Part shown: positions 22,856 through 34,442 of the stretch, in pieces
How the letters are laid out: each line of letters starts with the position of its first letter
Position numbering within the stretch: position 1 is the stretch's first letter
Origin: Ceratodon purpureus
Lineage: Eukaryota; Streptophyta; Bryopsida; Pseudoditrichales; Ditrichaceae
NCBI GenBank assembly: GCA_014871385.1
Contig: CM026426.1
Coordinates: 38,209,776-38,273,775 of the forward strand
Length of the DNA stretch: 64,000 bases
Direction of reading: 5' to 3'
Program-made: the position numbers and the translations under genes
Notes under the pieces: model-generated
Databases searched by the model: none
Seen by the model: the letters and a program-made list of their open reading frames with translations, nothing else
What the model was told of the DNA's origin: nothing

Positions 22856-25260
22856 CTAAAAAAAATACCCCATCTCAATGTTCTCCCGAAGGAACAGTAC
22901 GTGGCGGAATGAGGTCAGGACAGCCTCGTACTCGATCCCAGGACGATCGACCGACATGTCCCATAGGACATGTTCTAGCTGCGTTGCCACCATGTCTCGG
23001 CACGCCTTCACAAATGTCCTCCTCCAGGTGATATACTTGGCAACCTGATCTTCTCTCTTTGCTCCCGAGTCCAGCACTGTCTTGAAGTCCTCGAAAGCGG
23101 TCCTTGTCATGTCAAGAGTAGGGAAGTGTATCTTACCACAGCGAATCAGCTCTTCCATGGCGAAAAGCACCTGCGCTAGTCTGGAATGCAGCTTGTCCTG
23201 AGTTAGGCCACCCACGGGGCATAGCATGGGCATCCGGCCGCCCACTTCAGATCGTGCGAAGAGTTTCAGTGCCTGCGCCATGTGAGTGGGCTTAGTGCAG
23301 TGATCCATGTCGATGTACTCGTCCTCTGTCCATTGGATTAGTGCATTGAACTCCTCTACCGTGTGCTGGAAGGGGCGCCGGATGATGGAGGGTGCCGGTA
23401 CGATGATCAACTCTCGAAAAAGAGGGGACCAGCACCAGGCCTTATCCTCAGCCTCGATCAGCAAGCCCTCATTGAACTTGATGACCTCGTCTGCGATGTA
23501 CTTGGTCCGACTCTCCTCCACTGTCCTACGATTATGAGCCCACTCTCTCTGCGCCACGGAATCTGTCAGGACGTCGTCATGGTGCAGATAGAATGCCTCG
23601 ATCTCCTTCTTGATTTCGTCACCTAACCTCCTTACAAAGGCTGTCTTGCACTTGTCGACTCCATCAACAACTGACTTCGGTAATGTATCCGGCAAAAATC
23701 ACCATGACTACCGAAAATACGCTCAGTCCACCGGGTTGTCCTAACTGAAATCAAAAAATCACAAATACTGAACTTTTGAAATACTCACGAGGATCTCGGG
23801 TGTGAACTTCAGCACTCCCCACGCCGATGCCACTCTCCTAGACAGCTGCTCCATCTCCTGCATGGCTTTCAGCTCCTTGGTCGCTTCCTGCAAGTCGGTG
23901 AGTTTCTCCAATGCTATGATTTCCCCACTCTGCTCGACCAAACAATACAAGCTGGGAGGGGGTCCGGGCGGCTTAGGCGCTGCTGAAGGATCCAAATCCG
24001 GGAAGAGCTCCCTCGCCCTCTCTTGCGCCCTCTTAATACATTTCCCCCGATAGGACTACCTTCCCTCCTCGCCCTCTTCCCTGTGGCCGTGTTCTGAGTC
24101 GCCGCAGCTGCCGCCACTACTGCATGTGTCTTCCCCCTAACTCCCTGAGTCCCTGCCGCTTGCCAGTGCTGCCCGCCCCAATGCATCTTCCCCTTCTGCC
24201 CGTATTTCCCCTTCCCAGTCTCTACCCCTCCACCTGATTCACCTGCTGCACCCCTCTTTGCACTTGATCCCCCACCTCCAATCTGGCCTCGCTGATATCT
24301 ATGCCTCTCCTCTAGCACGTCTGCGACAATGGGCTCAAACTCCACCCTAACCTTTTTCAACGTCGGGGTCACCTCCACGGGCTCGAACTCCTTCGCCATC
24401 CGAGGATGGTCTGCGCTCCCACTCCTGATCTCGACAACGTGCTCCCGGGTGTCCTCACTCCCGATGTCTTCATCACCTGATTCTTCATCATCAACGACCC
24501 GAGATCTCTTCCCAGGTCTTCCAAACTTCGGCATGAGATGCTTTCCCAGCATCTGCCAGGGAATGGACAAATTGTATTTTTTAAATAGAGCCCGGGACTC
24601 CTTATTCCCATTCAACCCCCGAGAGGGATAGATCTTTAGCCTCCCCAGCTTCTGCGAGTCATAGACCGGACACATGTCGATTTGTCTATGCCACCCCAGG
24701 TTCGCCTTATCAACCATGTCTGAGTTGCAGTACCGGCATATGAAAGGAATTTTTGCCCTTGCTTTCCCACTTCCCTGGGAGGACACATAGGAGCGTCGCC
24801 AAAGGCGATTTACCTCCACCATCATCCAATCATATTCGGAGATGGTGAAAGCGTCTCGGTTGGGGGGGTAGGAAGTCCATGTACTTTGGCAAACAATCAC
24901 CTCCTCGGGGCCGTGCTTTCCCTACACAAGTAACTGACCATCGAAATTGAATTAGTACGTGCTGCATGAGAAAGGGGACAGAAGCAGCAAGCTAGGACAG
25001 AGTTCAATTCTGGTGGATAATTTACTCACCCTTGGTCTTGGCCTTGGTGCGTGCTTTTTGATTTTCACCTGCTACTCCACCTGCAGATCTTTGAAGTCCA
25101 GCACAGTTGCTCGGTGGCGGAGCACTTTGCATGCGTCATGGGCTAAGAGTCCACCAAGGTCGGAAAGGGGTGCTTTGATTGACGTGAGATGCAGAAGGCA
25201 GCAATGAGTGGCATAATTCAGAGTCCACGAAACCCCTAAACCAAAAGAAACGTAAAACAA
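22856..25260 (-). pseudogene. MULE accessory gene B of E2, decayed
   Basis: Homologue of the plus-strand gene B of E1. Reading 5' to 3' on -: an exon ending at 25030 with a basic KKHAPRPRPR end; an in-phase intron 24922-25029; a long exon from 24921 with a CxxC..H.x4.C finger (CRYCNSD..GWHRQIDMC, about 24750-24670), acidic and Gly/Arg-rich linkers, then KPPGPPPSLYCLV; and a last exon 23695-22856 with WSPLFREL, RPFQHTVEEF, ALKLFAR and LFLRENIEMGY. The finger suggests nucleic-acid or protein binding. Lesions: a one-base change in a G run near 24047 shifts the frame, and TAG lies in frame at 25072-25074. The junction near 23700-23789 is unclear. It lacks the long C-terminal extension of E1-B. 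Confidence 0.65.
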
Positions 25261-25616
25261 ACAGGAAAGGAAGAAAAAAAATTAAATTTGAAACAAAGAA
25301 AAGAAACAGAAGAGAGATGATGAAGTAAACAAGGGCTGCAATGTAGTGGAAAATGAAAGGGATTGCGACAAGTTGTGGACAATGGATAAGTGATCCAGTC
25401 CGCATTGGGAAATGGGAAATAAAAGCGAATAGAGGGGAAAATAGAAAACAAAAGTAGTAGGGGACAAGAGAAACAAGCAGAGTACAAGATAGAGGGAAAG
25501 GGGGAAAAGATGGTGCGAAAGAGGCAAAAATATGTGAAAATGGCAGAGGTTGGAAGGACAGGGGAGAGACAAAATCGAAAGTAAAGACAAAGGACAGGAG
25601 TAACCAACAACAAAGG

Positions 25617-25644
25617 AAAAAAAAAAAAAAAAAAAAAAAAAAAA
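25617..25644. repeat. Poly(A) run of 28 inside E2
   Basis: A homopolymer in the A/G-rich 5' flank of gene B (25260-25830 is strongly purine-rich on +). No gene is seen in this flank. Confidence 0.8.
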
Positions 25645-26493
25645 GGAAAGAAGGACTTGTCCAGGGTACAGGGAGGTTGATAAGGGAGAACAAAAGAATA
25701 CAGAAATTAACAAACTATACAGGTAAACCCTAAACCAAGGGCATGACGAAGAGACTGGAGAGAAGAAAACAAACATGAAAACAAGAGGACAATGATAAAA
25801 AAAAATAAGGACAGTAAGTAGGACAGCCGTTTGTCGATATGAACCAGGAAACTCTAAATCCTAGAACCGGCATGGAAGACAAAAATCCGCAAACTTAGGA
25901 CAGGGGGCAGAATACAATGACTCGGGAAAGCCGGTAAGTGAAGACAACGACGACGAGGAAGACACCAGCGGAGGGGAAAACAACACTCACCAGGTGATTG
26001 AGGTTCGCCATCGTCTCAACGTCGCACCCTAAACCTTCGCCTCGCCTCCTGCTAGCTTCCGCGTCCCCTGTCGCCACCGCCTAATCCCGGCCAATAACCT
26101 GAGTCGACGATGAAGACCCCAACGCCCTCGACACCACCTCCAATCTTCGGGGAAGATATCACCGGCGACAACAGTATCGCCCCAGACCGCGGGATGAGAG
26201 GCGAAGAAGAACCGCAAAGAGATCGCACCCAGATGCTGGCCGTTGTTGCGTCCCGCCCCCGTAGCAACAAACACCGAGAGCGGTATCAGCGAAATCCTCC
26301 CCTTCCTCCTCCCCAAAGACAGTAGGCAACTCTAACTAACAGCAAACGCAACGACTATCAGAAATCCTAAAGCATCTCATAGGCGCAGCTCTAGACAAAA
26401 CTCCGTAATGCACCCACCTCCATCGGAATATTCCGCCATAGCCCCGCAAAGCAACGCAACAAAGTGTCTCTTCTCCGGAAGGGAGGTACGAGG

Positions 26494-26775
26494 ACGGGTA
26501 CGAGGGCGACGGGGGCGAGGGAGACGACGACATGGGAATGCGAGGGTCAGAAGAGGGCCCGGCGGAAGGCAAACTCGGGCACGGGAGGGAATGCAGCGTG
26601 GGCGAGCGGGGAGAACGGGGGTTCACGGGGCCGGGGGGGGGGGGGGGGGGGGGGGGGCGCGGCCAGGGTCGGGCGAGTGGAGGATCGGGTGCCTAGGAGG
26701 GTCGGGGATGCGGGGGCTGCCCCTGCCCTGGAATGAACAAACTGCAACGCTCGTTGGGGTAAGATAAAGAAACCC
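26494..26775. repeat. Right terminal inverted repeat of E2
   Basis: Inverted partner of 17780-18045, about 282 bp. It is longer because of a 25-G run (26633-26657) where the left copy has nine C, plus small indels. It ends GGGGTAAGATAAAGAAACCC at 26775. Confidence 0.9.
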
Positions 26776-27488
26776 ATCACTAACATTTTGAATGTCAAAG
26801 TCACTGCCATTATTGAGTAATATGTATCAATTAATAATTACTATCCCATAAGGGAAACCGATTTCTTAATTAGAATCATGTTGAGTACTACAATGACATA
26901 ACAATTATGTATGTATTTGTCTAGAATGTTTTTTATATTAGAGTTTTTGTTCGATCTTAATGGACTTTATTCCCACCTTCATGAAATTTACACTCTGCCA
27001 TTATGAGCTTGCACTCCTTTGAAAGGCCTTAGGTAGCAATGTGAATGGAAATACAAGACTTTCAATCTCACCCTGATTTATCATGTCTGATGGTAAATAT
27101 CTCGACCACTTAAAAGTGGTGCATTGAATTTGACAAATATGATTTCATGGCAAATACATATACTTTCTAATGATGAATCAAAATACATCCTTTTTATTTT
27201 ACGTTATATTTATTTTTTACGCTATCGGAATGCATCTTACATTCAAAAAGTGACATTGCAATTGTCTGCTATAAATAATTCAAAAAGCACAAATTCCATT
27301 GAAAATATAAAAACCATCGCATTATTCACTCAATTAACATTTAAACTTTAAATAAAAAAATAAAAAAATACACATGAATAAAAAAAAACTTAATCTGATT
27401 TCTTCAATTTAATTGATCATAGAACCCTATCTAATTATAAAATTTAATGAAAATTATGCGGCTCTGCATAATTTAACCATGAACTCGA

Positions 27489-27493
<5 letters not shown>

Positions 27494-27534
<41 letters not shown>
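27494..27534. repeat. (TA)n microsatellite
   Basis: About 20 perfect TA units. Confidence 0.95.
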
Positions 27535-27536
<2 letters not shown>

Positions 27537-30500
27537 TTTTTAATACTTATAATTTAATGCAATTTCTTATGATTAAATTTGAACACTAATGACAACTGAA
27601 GGAAGCCCTTTAAACTAACATAGTTCATGGGTGTAATAATGTAATTTAAATATATGTTACATTTGGTAATCAAATGAGACAAATTTTTTTTAGTATAGAA
27701 GTTTTTCACTAAATACAAAAATGATATTTAACACCTAATTTATTTTATTTTTGAATAACCCGATTTCTCTTGCAATTGGGGAAAAAAAAATTTCGGTCCA
27801 GTGAGATGCATCAATAAATTTGTGCTATATCAAAGCTTTTAAAAGTCTTAATTTCATCTACGTGCTTTACTGAAGCAACTAAAATAATATGATTTTAGGG
27901 GATGTCATTGAATATGTTATTATAGATCTGGTATATGTAAAGGTCAAATTGTCTCATATGTACTTGCTGTCAAGGATCTCTCCAAGTCTGAAGTAGATCT
28001 TGTACATTTCTGAATTTACTCAAAAGCGTTACACATGTAGTTTCTGTTCAAACAGAATGTATGTATATTTTCATATGTTTTTAAAGTTAGCTTTTATTAG
28101 AAGTAATTGGAGGATACATTTCCGGTGTGCAATGATATAAATTGTAATGCTTGTTGGACTTGTTAATAATCTATAATATTTTGGTATTAATTTTTTTATA
28201 TAGTGATAATTTCAATAGTGCTATCTTACTACTTATCCATTTTTTTAAATGCTTTGTCGTCATTTCTTGCAATTGCGTTTGTACAGGGAAAATCATAAAA
28301 ACTTTTGTGCTTCAACAATGCTTTCATATGTTTAAATTTCATCTTGAAATATGACAGTAGCAAATTGTTTAATATGTACTATAAAGCATTTGAAATTATA
28401 TTATTATCCTAGTGTTTAAATATTTTTAATGTACAAATTACAAGAACAAACATTAAAATGGTATCATTTCATATTTGATTGAGCATCCTCACAGAAGAGA
28501 ATGAGTCATAGAAATCATTACCTCCTAGTAATAAATGTATGAGCTACAAAACATGCGAAAAGAAGAGAACTCAATAGGAAAAACTAGACATACCATAGAA
28601 AAAAAATCTCTTCACTCCACAATGAAGAGTAAGTATTGTTCTACATCTATACTTTATATTACTCTTAATAAATCTTAAAACAAACATAAACATTTGTGAA
28701 AGTACATAGAATACTAAAATTAGTTATTATTACCATGGCTCCACAGAGCATCGCCTAGTGGTTACCGTCAAGGGTTAATTTCCACTAAATCCTCAACAAA
28801 CTAGAGATTTACGCTGTTAATACTTGCACTCCTCTTGGAAATGCTGGTACAATTGTGTTGTTCTCTCTGATTGTCAACTTAAAAATTCCCAAACATAACT
28901 CTGCCAAAGTCAACGACCATGTGCTTGTGGTCTTTCGTATTGCAGTGCTTGTTGTTCACAATAAGCATTCCTTTTCAAAGGGTTCCTTCCAAGAATTGTA
29001 AAATGTGCATTATCATATGATATTCCTATACAGTTGGTATATTTGTTCACATAATTCTTCAACATTGAATTTAAATTGAGCTCTAGATATGTTTTAGAAA
29101 AAGACTAAAATGCTTTTAATTTTGGTGAAGAGGAATGGTAATTAACTTAGTATCTTAATGTGTTTAATTAACAAATTGGGTTCAACACCTAAAGGTAGTT
29201 TTCCTGTGCTTGGAGTCGCCAAAACTAGAACTAAATCGGATGATATGATGTAGTCATGAAGGATAACTTTCAATCAAAGTGTAACAAGAGCATTTTGGCC
29301 CTTCTACACACTGAAATTATTGAATCCCACACTATCACCCTCAATGGTATTAAGAAGGATTCTGTACAGAAGTTAATTTAGCATATTTGCTATTTCTCTA
29401 TGGGTTGATAAGCAATCCAGTGTACATTTGATACGTTAAGTGGATACATTTGAAAAGCACGACAATAGTGCTACATAGAGAGAAACGCCACTACTAAAAG
29501 TATAAGTAAATTATATCACTTGATAGTTTTTACTTTTTTGCGCTTTTTAAAAAAACTTATTAAAGAAAAAATTCTTTATTTAATTATATTATGTAAACAC
29601 ATTTAATTACTTTAATTTCATATAAAAATAATGTTTAACAATCACGTGGTATGTTTGTATTATCTATAATATATGAATATAAATTATAATATACTTTGCG
29701 GAATACTCTGTAACATTGACAAGACAAAAACTTGTTGGCTTTCTATAGGAATACGGGAAGACATTGGGAAAACACCGTTGTAGCGTGCATTGGGCAATCT
29801 CAAGAACATTGTGCTTGTGTTGTAAACTTCGAAGAGGACTGTCACACAATACTATACAAGTGGAAGTGTAGTGCAGATAGATAAAAACTCCGGACCCAAA
29901 ATAAGGGCCGGCGTGAATACAGTGTCTGTTCAAGTGTAGTGCACTACATGGAACACATTGTGGTGTTCATAAGTAACACTTCGATAAGTGTAATATTTAA
30001 TATACATTAATTTTTTTTAAAAAACTCTAAAGTGGAATAGTGTTGGAGTCAAAATTTTAGCTATCTGCAATGACATTGCGGAATGTGTGCAACATGGGAG
30101 GATGATTTATCCATGAAAAAGTTGGAGTTTCAATAAATAACACGAGATTCTCTGCAAAGCACAGTAAAATCATGTGCTTCTTTTGTCTTTCGAGATGAAA
30201 TGAAGACGTGTGAAAACATTGCTAAAGCACGGAATTATGTGAAGCTGGCAGCTATGGGAACCCTTTGAAAAGCGGTTTATGTACAAATCATGGAAGTACA
30301 AATTATTCAAAGATGTATTGGAAAACATTAATGGAATAATAACTTCTCAAATTAATGAATTTTAATAGAGGTCAATTAATTATAGAATTGAATACTGTTT
30401 GTGAAATATAACATTCAATATAAACATTTTTTTGAAAAAGGTGATCCTTCATTTTTATTTGAATTTAAGTTTTTTATTTAAGTCTCACGTGTTAAAGAAC

Positions 30501-30795
30501 AAAAAATTTAAATAATACGAAATAAAATTTTGATTTCAATTTGTTTGGAGATAGATATTTGGTTCCTATATCATTCGAATATTCTACTTTTAATCTGTGA
30601 TTTCATTATAAACCAATGTATGAACAAAGCACTGCAAGAGTTTAAATCAAGATTTTTTAATACTTTATGCAATTGCAATGGTTGATTTTAATATTAAAAT
30701 CATTTTTAATATTCACAGAAATTTTGTTGCTTCATTTCGATTAATTATGTGCCTTTAATTATATATATATATTGCATGTTTAAATAATAGATAGA

Positions 30796-30865
30796 TAGAA
30801 ATACAAAGAAAGAGCACCCTAAACCTAGGATAGAAATACAAAGAAAGAGCACCCTAAACCTAGGA
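30796..30865. repeat. Perfect 35-bp tandem duplication
   Basis: The unit starts TAGAAATACAAAGAAAGAGC and ends AACCTAGGA, occupying 30796-30830 and 30831-30865 without mismatch, so the duplication is recent. It contains a CCCTAAACC telo-box-like core. Confidence 0.9.
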
Positions 30866-31043
30866 GAATTTATAGAAATATGTGCAGATATGTGGATAGG
30901 TGGTGGTTTAACCTCTACAGGACAGTCATCCACATTTGCGTTTTTTTAGACTTTGGGCACTTTTTTAGAATACCTGTGACTTCAATTTTAGTCGTGATTT
31001 TTTGAATTTTTTATTAATGTAGGTCGTAATAAGGACTTTGAGG

Positions 31044-31046
<3 letters not shown>

Positions 31047-31087
<41 letters not shown>
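31047..31087. repeat. Poly(T) run of 41
   Basis: A long homopolymer. It could be the tail of a minus-strand retroposed sequence, but no body is recognised. Confidence 0.9.
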
Positions 31088-32809
31088 CAATCAGACATTT
31101 TTTAATGTAGTTTTGGTATCCAAAGTGAAATTTGGTCCTCGACTAGTAATTTGGCCAGCCATGTAAAATATATTCTTTAACTTTGAGATTTTTTCTATAA
31201 ATAGTGCATGTTGTCGTATTTGAGAGTTTTCAAATAAAAACTTCTTTCAATACAAAATGTTCACTCCACAAAATATCAATTTGTTCCCACCGTTTTGGGC
31301 AGTGTACTAAAAAAACTTCTTATTTATTTCATGATAGTTACAAAATTATCCTTTTTGAGTTTTCTCTTTTTTTACCTTAATGAATGGACATCAATCTTTA
31401 CTTTGACAGTCTGGATTGGGATATTATGATGTAATGAAATTTATAGGAAAGAAATATGATTTAGCATGTTTTACTATTTAACTTAATAAAAATATTGTTT
31501 TCAACATGCTACACTTGTCTTATGTGTGTAATTTTATTAATGAAGTTACCAACCTTAGTCTTCTTTGTCATGCACCAAAACTCCCAAAATCCATCATGAA
31601 AACAACCCGAGGAAAATTAAGTTAGAGAGTGTCGACCTACTTAAAAATTGTATCGAAAAAGTATGTTCTCAAAATTCAAATGATATAATCTTCTAATCTC
31701 TACGGGTGATTATGAGGAAATTTTATGAGCTATCTACTCCATTGATCTCTTTAATGATCTTACGGTTAGAATTTGAAAATAATGATTTTTTAGACATTCT
31801 TCCCTTTCACATTAGAAATGGGCCATGGCAGTTTTTAAGCATATTGTGGTGAAACATAGTCAAGGAAACTTAGAGGTAAAGTGCATCCCCAATAGCCTCG
31901 CTCTGCACCAAGAATTCTTGAACCCCGAAAAACTTCATCAACACCACCGGGGGAAGCACAATGAAGTGTACCAAAAAAGTGCTCCGCTCATTGCCAATTT
32001 CAGCCCTTATCGCAGAAACATAAAAAAGTGGCATTTTGGTTGTTGGTATGTAGGGAAGAAGTCCAGGTATAGAAAATAGACTTGATTACCTAAAGTGTGG
32101 GAGAATATGGTACGAATTTGCCTCTTCTACAATGCCGTACGAGAACCTTAAAGTCCGACAAAGTGAATGCAGTCATTTGAAGAAGTGATAAGAACAAGTG
32201 TCAAATGTTGTCAGAAATCACTTTTGATTCCATGGGGACCTCCGTTTGTGAATTGCGGTTGTAGAAATGAGAATGACCACTTCAAATGAAAGTTTGGGTG
32301 GACGAGAAATATTACAAGGACGTTTTTAAAACACTATTTTTCGGGAAACTTTTTGTGAGGTTTTTTTCACCGAACATTGTTTTTTAAATTGGAAAAAACA
32401 TCCTCTAAAGACAATAGAAGGCCCCAAATGAAGAAATTAAGACTTTGGAAAAGTTCATTTTCATGATTTAGAACTAGTGGTCAAATTAAGTTTCAATTGA
32501 AGATGCTTTTTTATGGAGATGCTTATAAGATACCTTATGACACCTTAAAAGTGACTAAAATGCTCAAAAACTACACCAAAATGCTCAAAATCAGCTTTGA
32601 GCTTTAAAAAACAGCATACTTCATATTCACTTCTTAGTGATCACATATTGCACTTTGTGGTACACTTTATTGTGCTTCCCCTCCACCACCAGTACACTTC
32701 CTTTCGACGTAGTGGAGTAGGTGATCATGTAATGCCAGAGGATCACGCAACGGTTTTTGTCGTCACGCTATGGATAAAGAGTTTGTAGATTATGAATCTC
32801 ATACCCCTT

Positions 32810-32860
32810 CACACCTGGAGGTGTGGGCCACCGGCGTACAACCGGTTAACTCCAGGTGTG
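32810..32860. repeat. Nested hairpin
   Basis: CACACCTGGAG (32810-32820) pairs perfectly with CTCCAGGTGTG (32850-32860), and the loop holds a second short pair, ACCGG / CCGGT. It may be a transposon end or a structured RNA; neither is proven. Confidence 0.6.
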
Positions 32861-32866
32861 CCAAAA

Positions 32867-34170
32867 ACCCGAAGTGTTTTCACATTTGAATTTCCGGTTC
32901 GAGACAAATTGGGATTGGATGGGGGGGCTAGTGGAGAGGTATGGATGGGAGCGTTCACATCGGAATAGACACGGACCTAGGAGTGGTATGATGTGGGGCC
33001 GCCATAATGTGGCATTCACATCCAATTGAGTTGACAAGGTGGTGTTAAAATTTCGGGCAGGTTGGGATGTGCAATGGGCAGGTTGACGGGCAGCTCCTCA
33101 TGCATCGTCTCCCTCGTCATTACCCATGCTCTCCCTCCCGATCACTGTTCACTCCCTCTTGTTTTGTGAGATGTGTTCTATGAGCTCTCGTATGGAATTT
33201 GCAGTATTGTTTGAGCGTTTGCATTTTCGGAGTATGTTGTTCACAATTTGGGATGGTTTGGCCATGGATTTGATCACGCGCACTTCAGTTTTCACTTCGT
33301 TCCTGGGGAGGGTTTTGTATTATCTGTGATCTCTGTATTCCAGTTGTCGTGCCTCGTGGCCTTCGCGCATTCCCCCATTTCTACCTGTGATCAGCACCTT
33401 CAAGAACCTACATTTCATGCTGGTTTCCTTCGACAGAGCATACTGTTTCTGACATTGAAAGATGTTGTGTATCCGGAAGGTGGGTTGCGGGAGGAAACTT
33501 TCCTCTTCGAATCGACCACGCGAGAGGCAGCTGTGCAATTCTCCGGCGGCGATGGAGGACGTCGGGGGGCGATCCTTCCCAGGTAAGTTACCTGAACCGC
33601 CAATTGTTTGTGCGCATCATGTCATCCCTTTCCATTTGGCAATCGCAGTTGCTGTATTTAAATTCAATCCCCCACCGTAGAGTACGTCCACTTCTTCCTG
33701 CTTGTTGTCCTCACGGTTGTTGTCGTTAGCCTTTCCCATGGCTCCCTCACCGGATCCTGCCAATGTCGCGCTATTTTTTCCTTCTTTGGTACTGTTACTT
33801 CAAAACGTTGTGGACACAATGTTCAGACCCCTTGAAACTGTTCCGCTCGATGAGGGAGACCATAACGTGGACGTTGCTGATGTTCATGATATACACAAGG
33901 GGCCTGTAAACATTTGCACATGACGAACCAGTGAATAACGAGGTTATTAGTATGTGATTTCAACGGCAATGTGGGAATGTTAGTCATAATTTGTGCCATC
34001 AGTGAATAAGCCACTCATTAGTATGTGTTACCAAAAATGAAAGACGAGAATGTGTCAAAAACCTTCTTATTAGCATATGGTAAAGTTTTCCAAGCGTTGA
34101 TGAAGGTCTGATGACGAGATTAGTCATATCTATACTCTACATCTCTATGATCACGCGATAGAAAGTGTAA
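32867..34170. other. Flank of the Harbinger region, no firm gene
   Basis: GC content rises relative to the desert and several short frames occur (for example MAPSPDPANV at 33738), but none shows a family motif or a clear splice. It may be the 5' part of the Harbinger element. Confidence 0.35.
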
Positions 34171-34262
34171 GCCATGGGAGCTTGGTAGAAGCAATTCTGG
34201 TGAAGTTGTTCGCGGGTGAGGCGAGAGGTCCACGGTTCTAACCCCGACTGCGGGGAGCGGGT
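34171..34262 (+). repeat. tRNA-derived (SINE-like) sequence
   Basis: CTTGGTAGAAGC (about 34181) resembles a pol III A-box region, and GGTTCTAACCCCG (about 34234) a B-box with T-arm. The spacing fits a tRNA body, but acceptor-stem pairing is not evident, so this is a tRNA-derived repeat rather than a working tRNA. Confidence 0.4.
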
Positions 34263-34442
34263 CTTCACGCACTTTTTCTCGTTCTGTATTTTGCATATGT
34301 CAAAGTCATCAGGTAAAGTCTCATTATTCATGGATGGAGTAACATTACGTGATGAGTGTTAAGTACCAGGTAATACACATGGTAATGTTCTAACAATTTG
34401 CATATGCTAACAGGTTATAGGCTCCTTGTGATACTTCAGAAT

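Larger units (their letters stand above)
19169..25902. promoter_or_regulatory. Dispersed TAGGACA/TGTCCTA motif, 14 copies inside E2
   Basis: Exact copies start at 19169, 19260, 20651, 21378, 21842, 21864, 21883, 22652, 22964, 23522, 23737, 24993, 25819 and 25896. Eleven lie in introns or non-coding parts and three (21378, 22964, 23522) in exons. Most extend to (T)TAGGACA(A/G). A random 7-mer on both strands of 9 kb is expected about once. E1 has one copy (2944) and I found only about three others in the rest of the window. The role is inferred: a binding site for an element-encoded protein, such as gene B. Confidence 0.55.
17780..26775. mobile_element. Two-gene MULE transposon E2, both ends present
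   Basis: A complete 9.0-kb Mutator-like element. The outer ends GAGTCTCTCTATCTTGCCCC (17780) and the inverted GGGTTTCTTTATCTTACCCC (to 26775) match at 15 of 20 positions and belong to long inverted repeats of about 270 bp. The 9-bp flanks GTCACTAAC (17771-17779) and ATCACTAAC (26776-26784) match at 8 of 9, the usual MULE target duplication length. Gene A is on + near the left end and gene B on - near the right end, tail to tail. Several in-frame stops and a frameshift show that it is an old, probably inactive copy, more decayed than E1. Confidence 0.88.
26785..32809. other. AT-rich gene desert right of E2
   Basis: About 6 kb without a supported gene. Open frames are short and their codon use follows the AT bias. 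It holds a (TA)n array, a 35-bp duplication and a 41-T run, listed separately. Confidence 0.7.

Noticed and set aside
25136-25776. Membrane-like minus-strand proteins in the E2 gene B flank
   Set aside because: Artefact of purine-rich plus-strand sequence and a 28-A run.
28740-28860. tRNA-like A-box (GCCTAGTGGTTA) in the desert
   Set aside because: No B-box at a fitting distance and no stem pairing.
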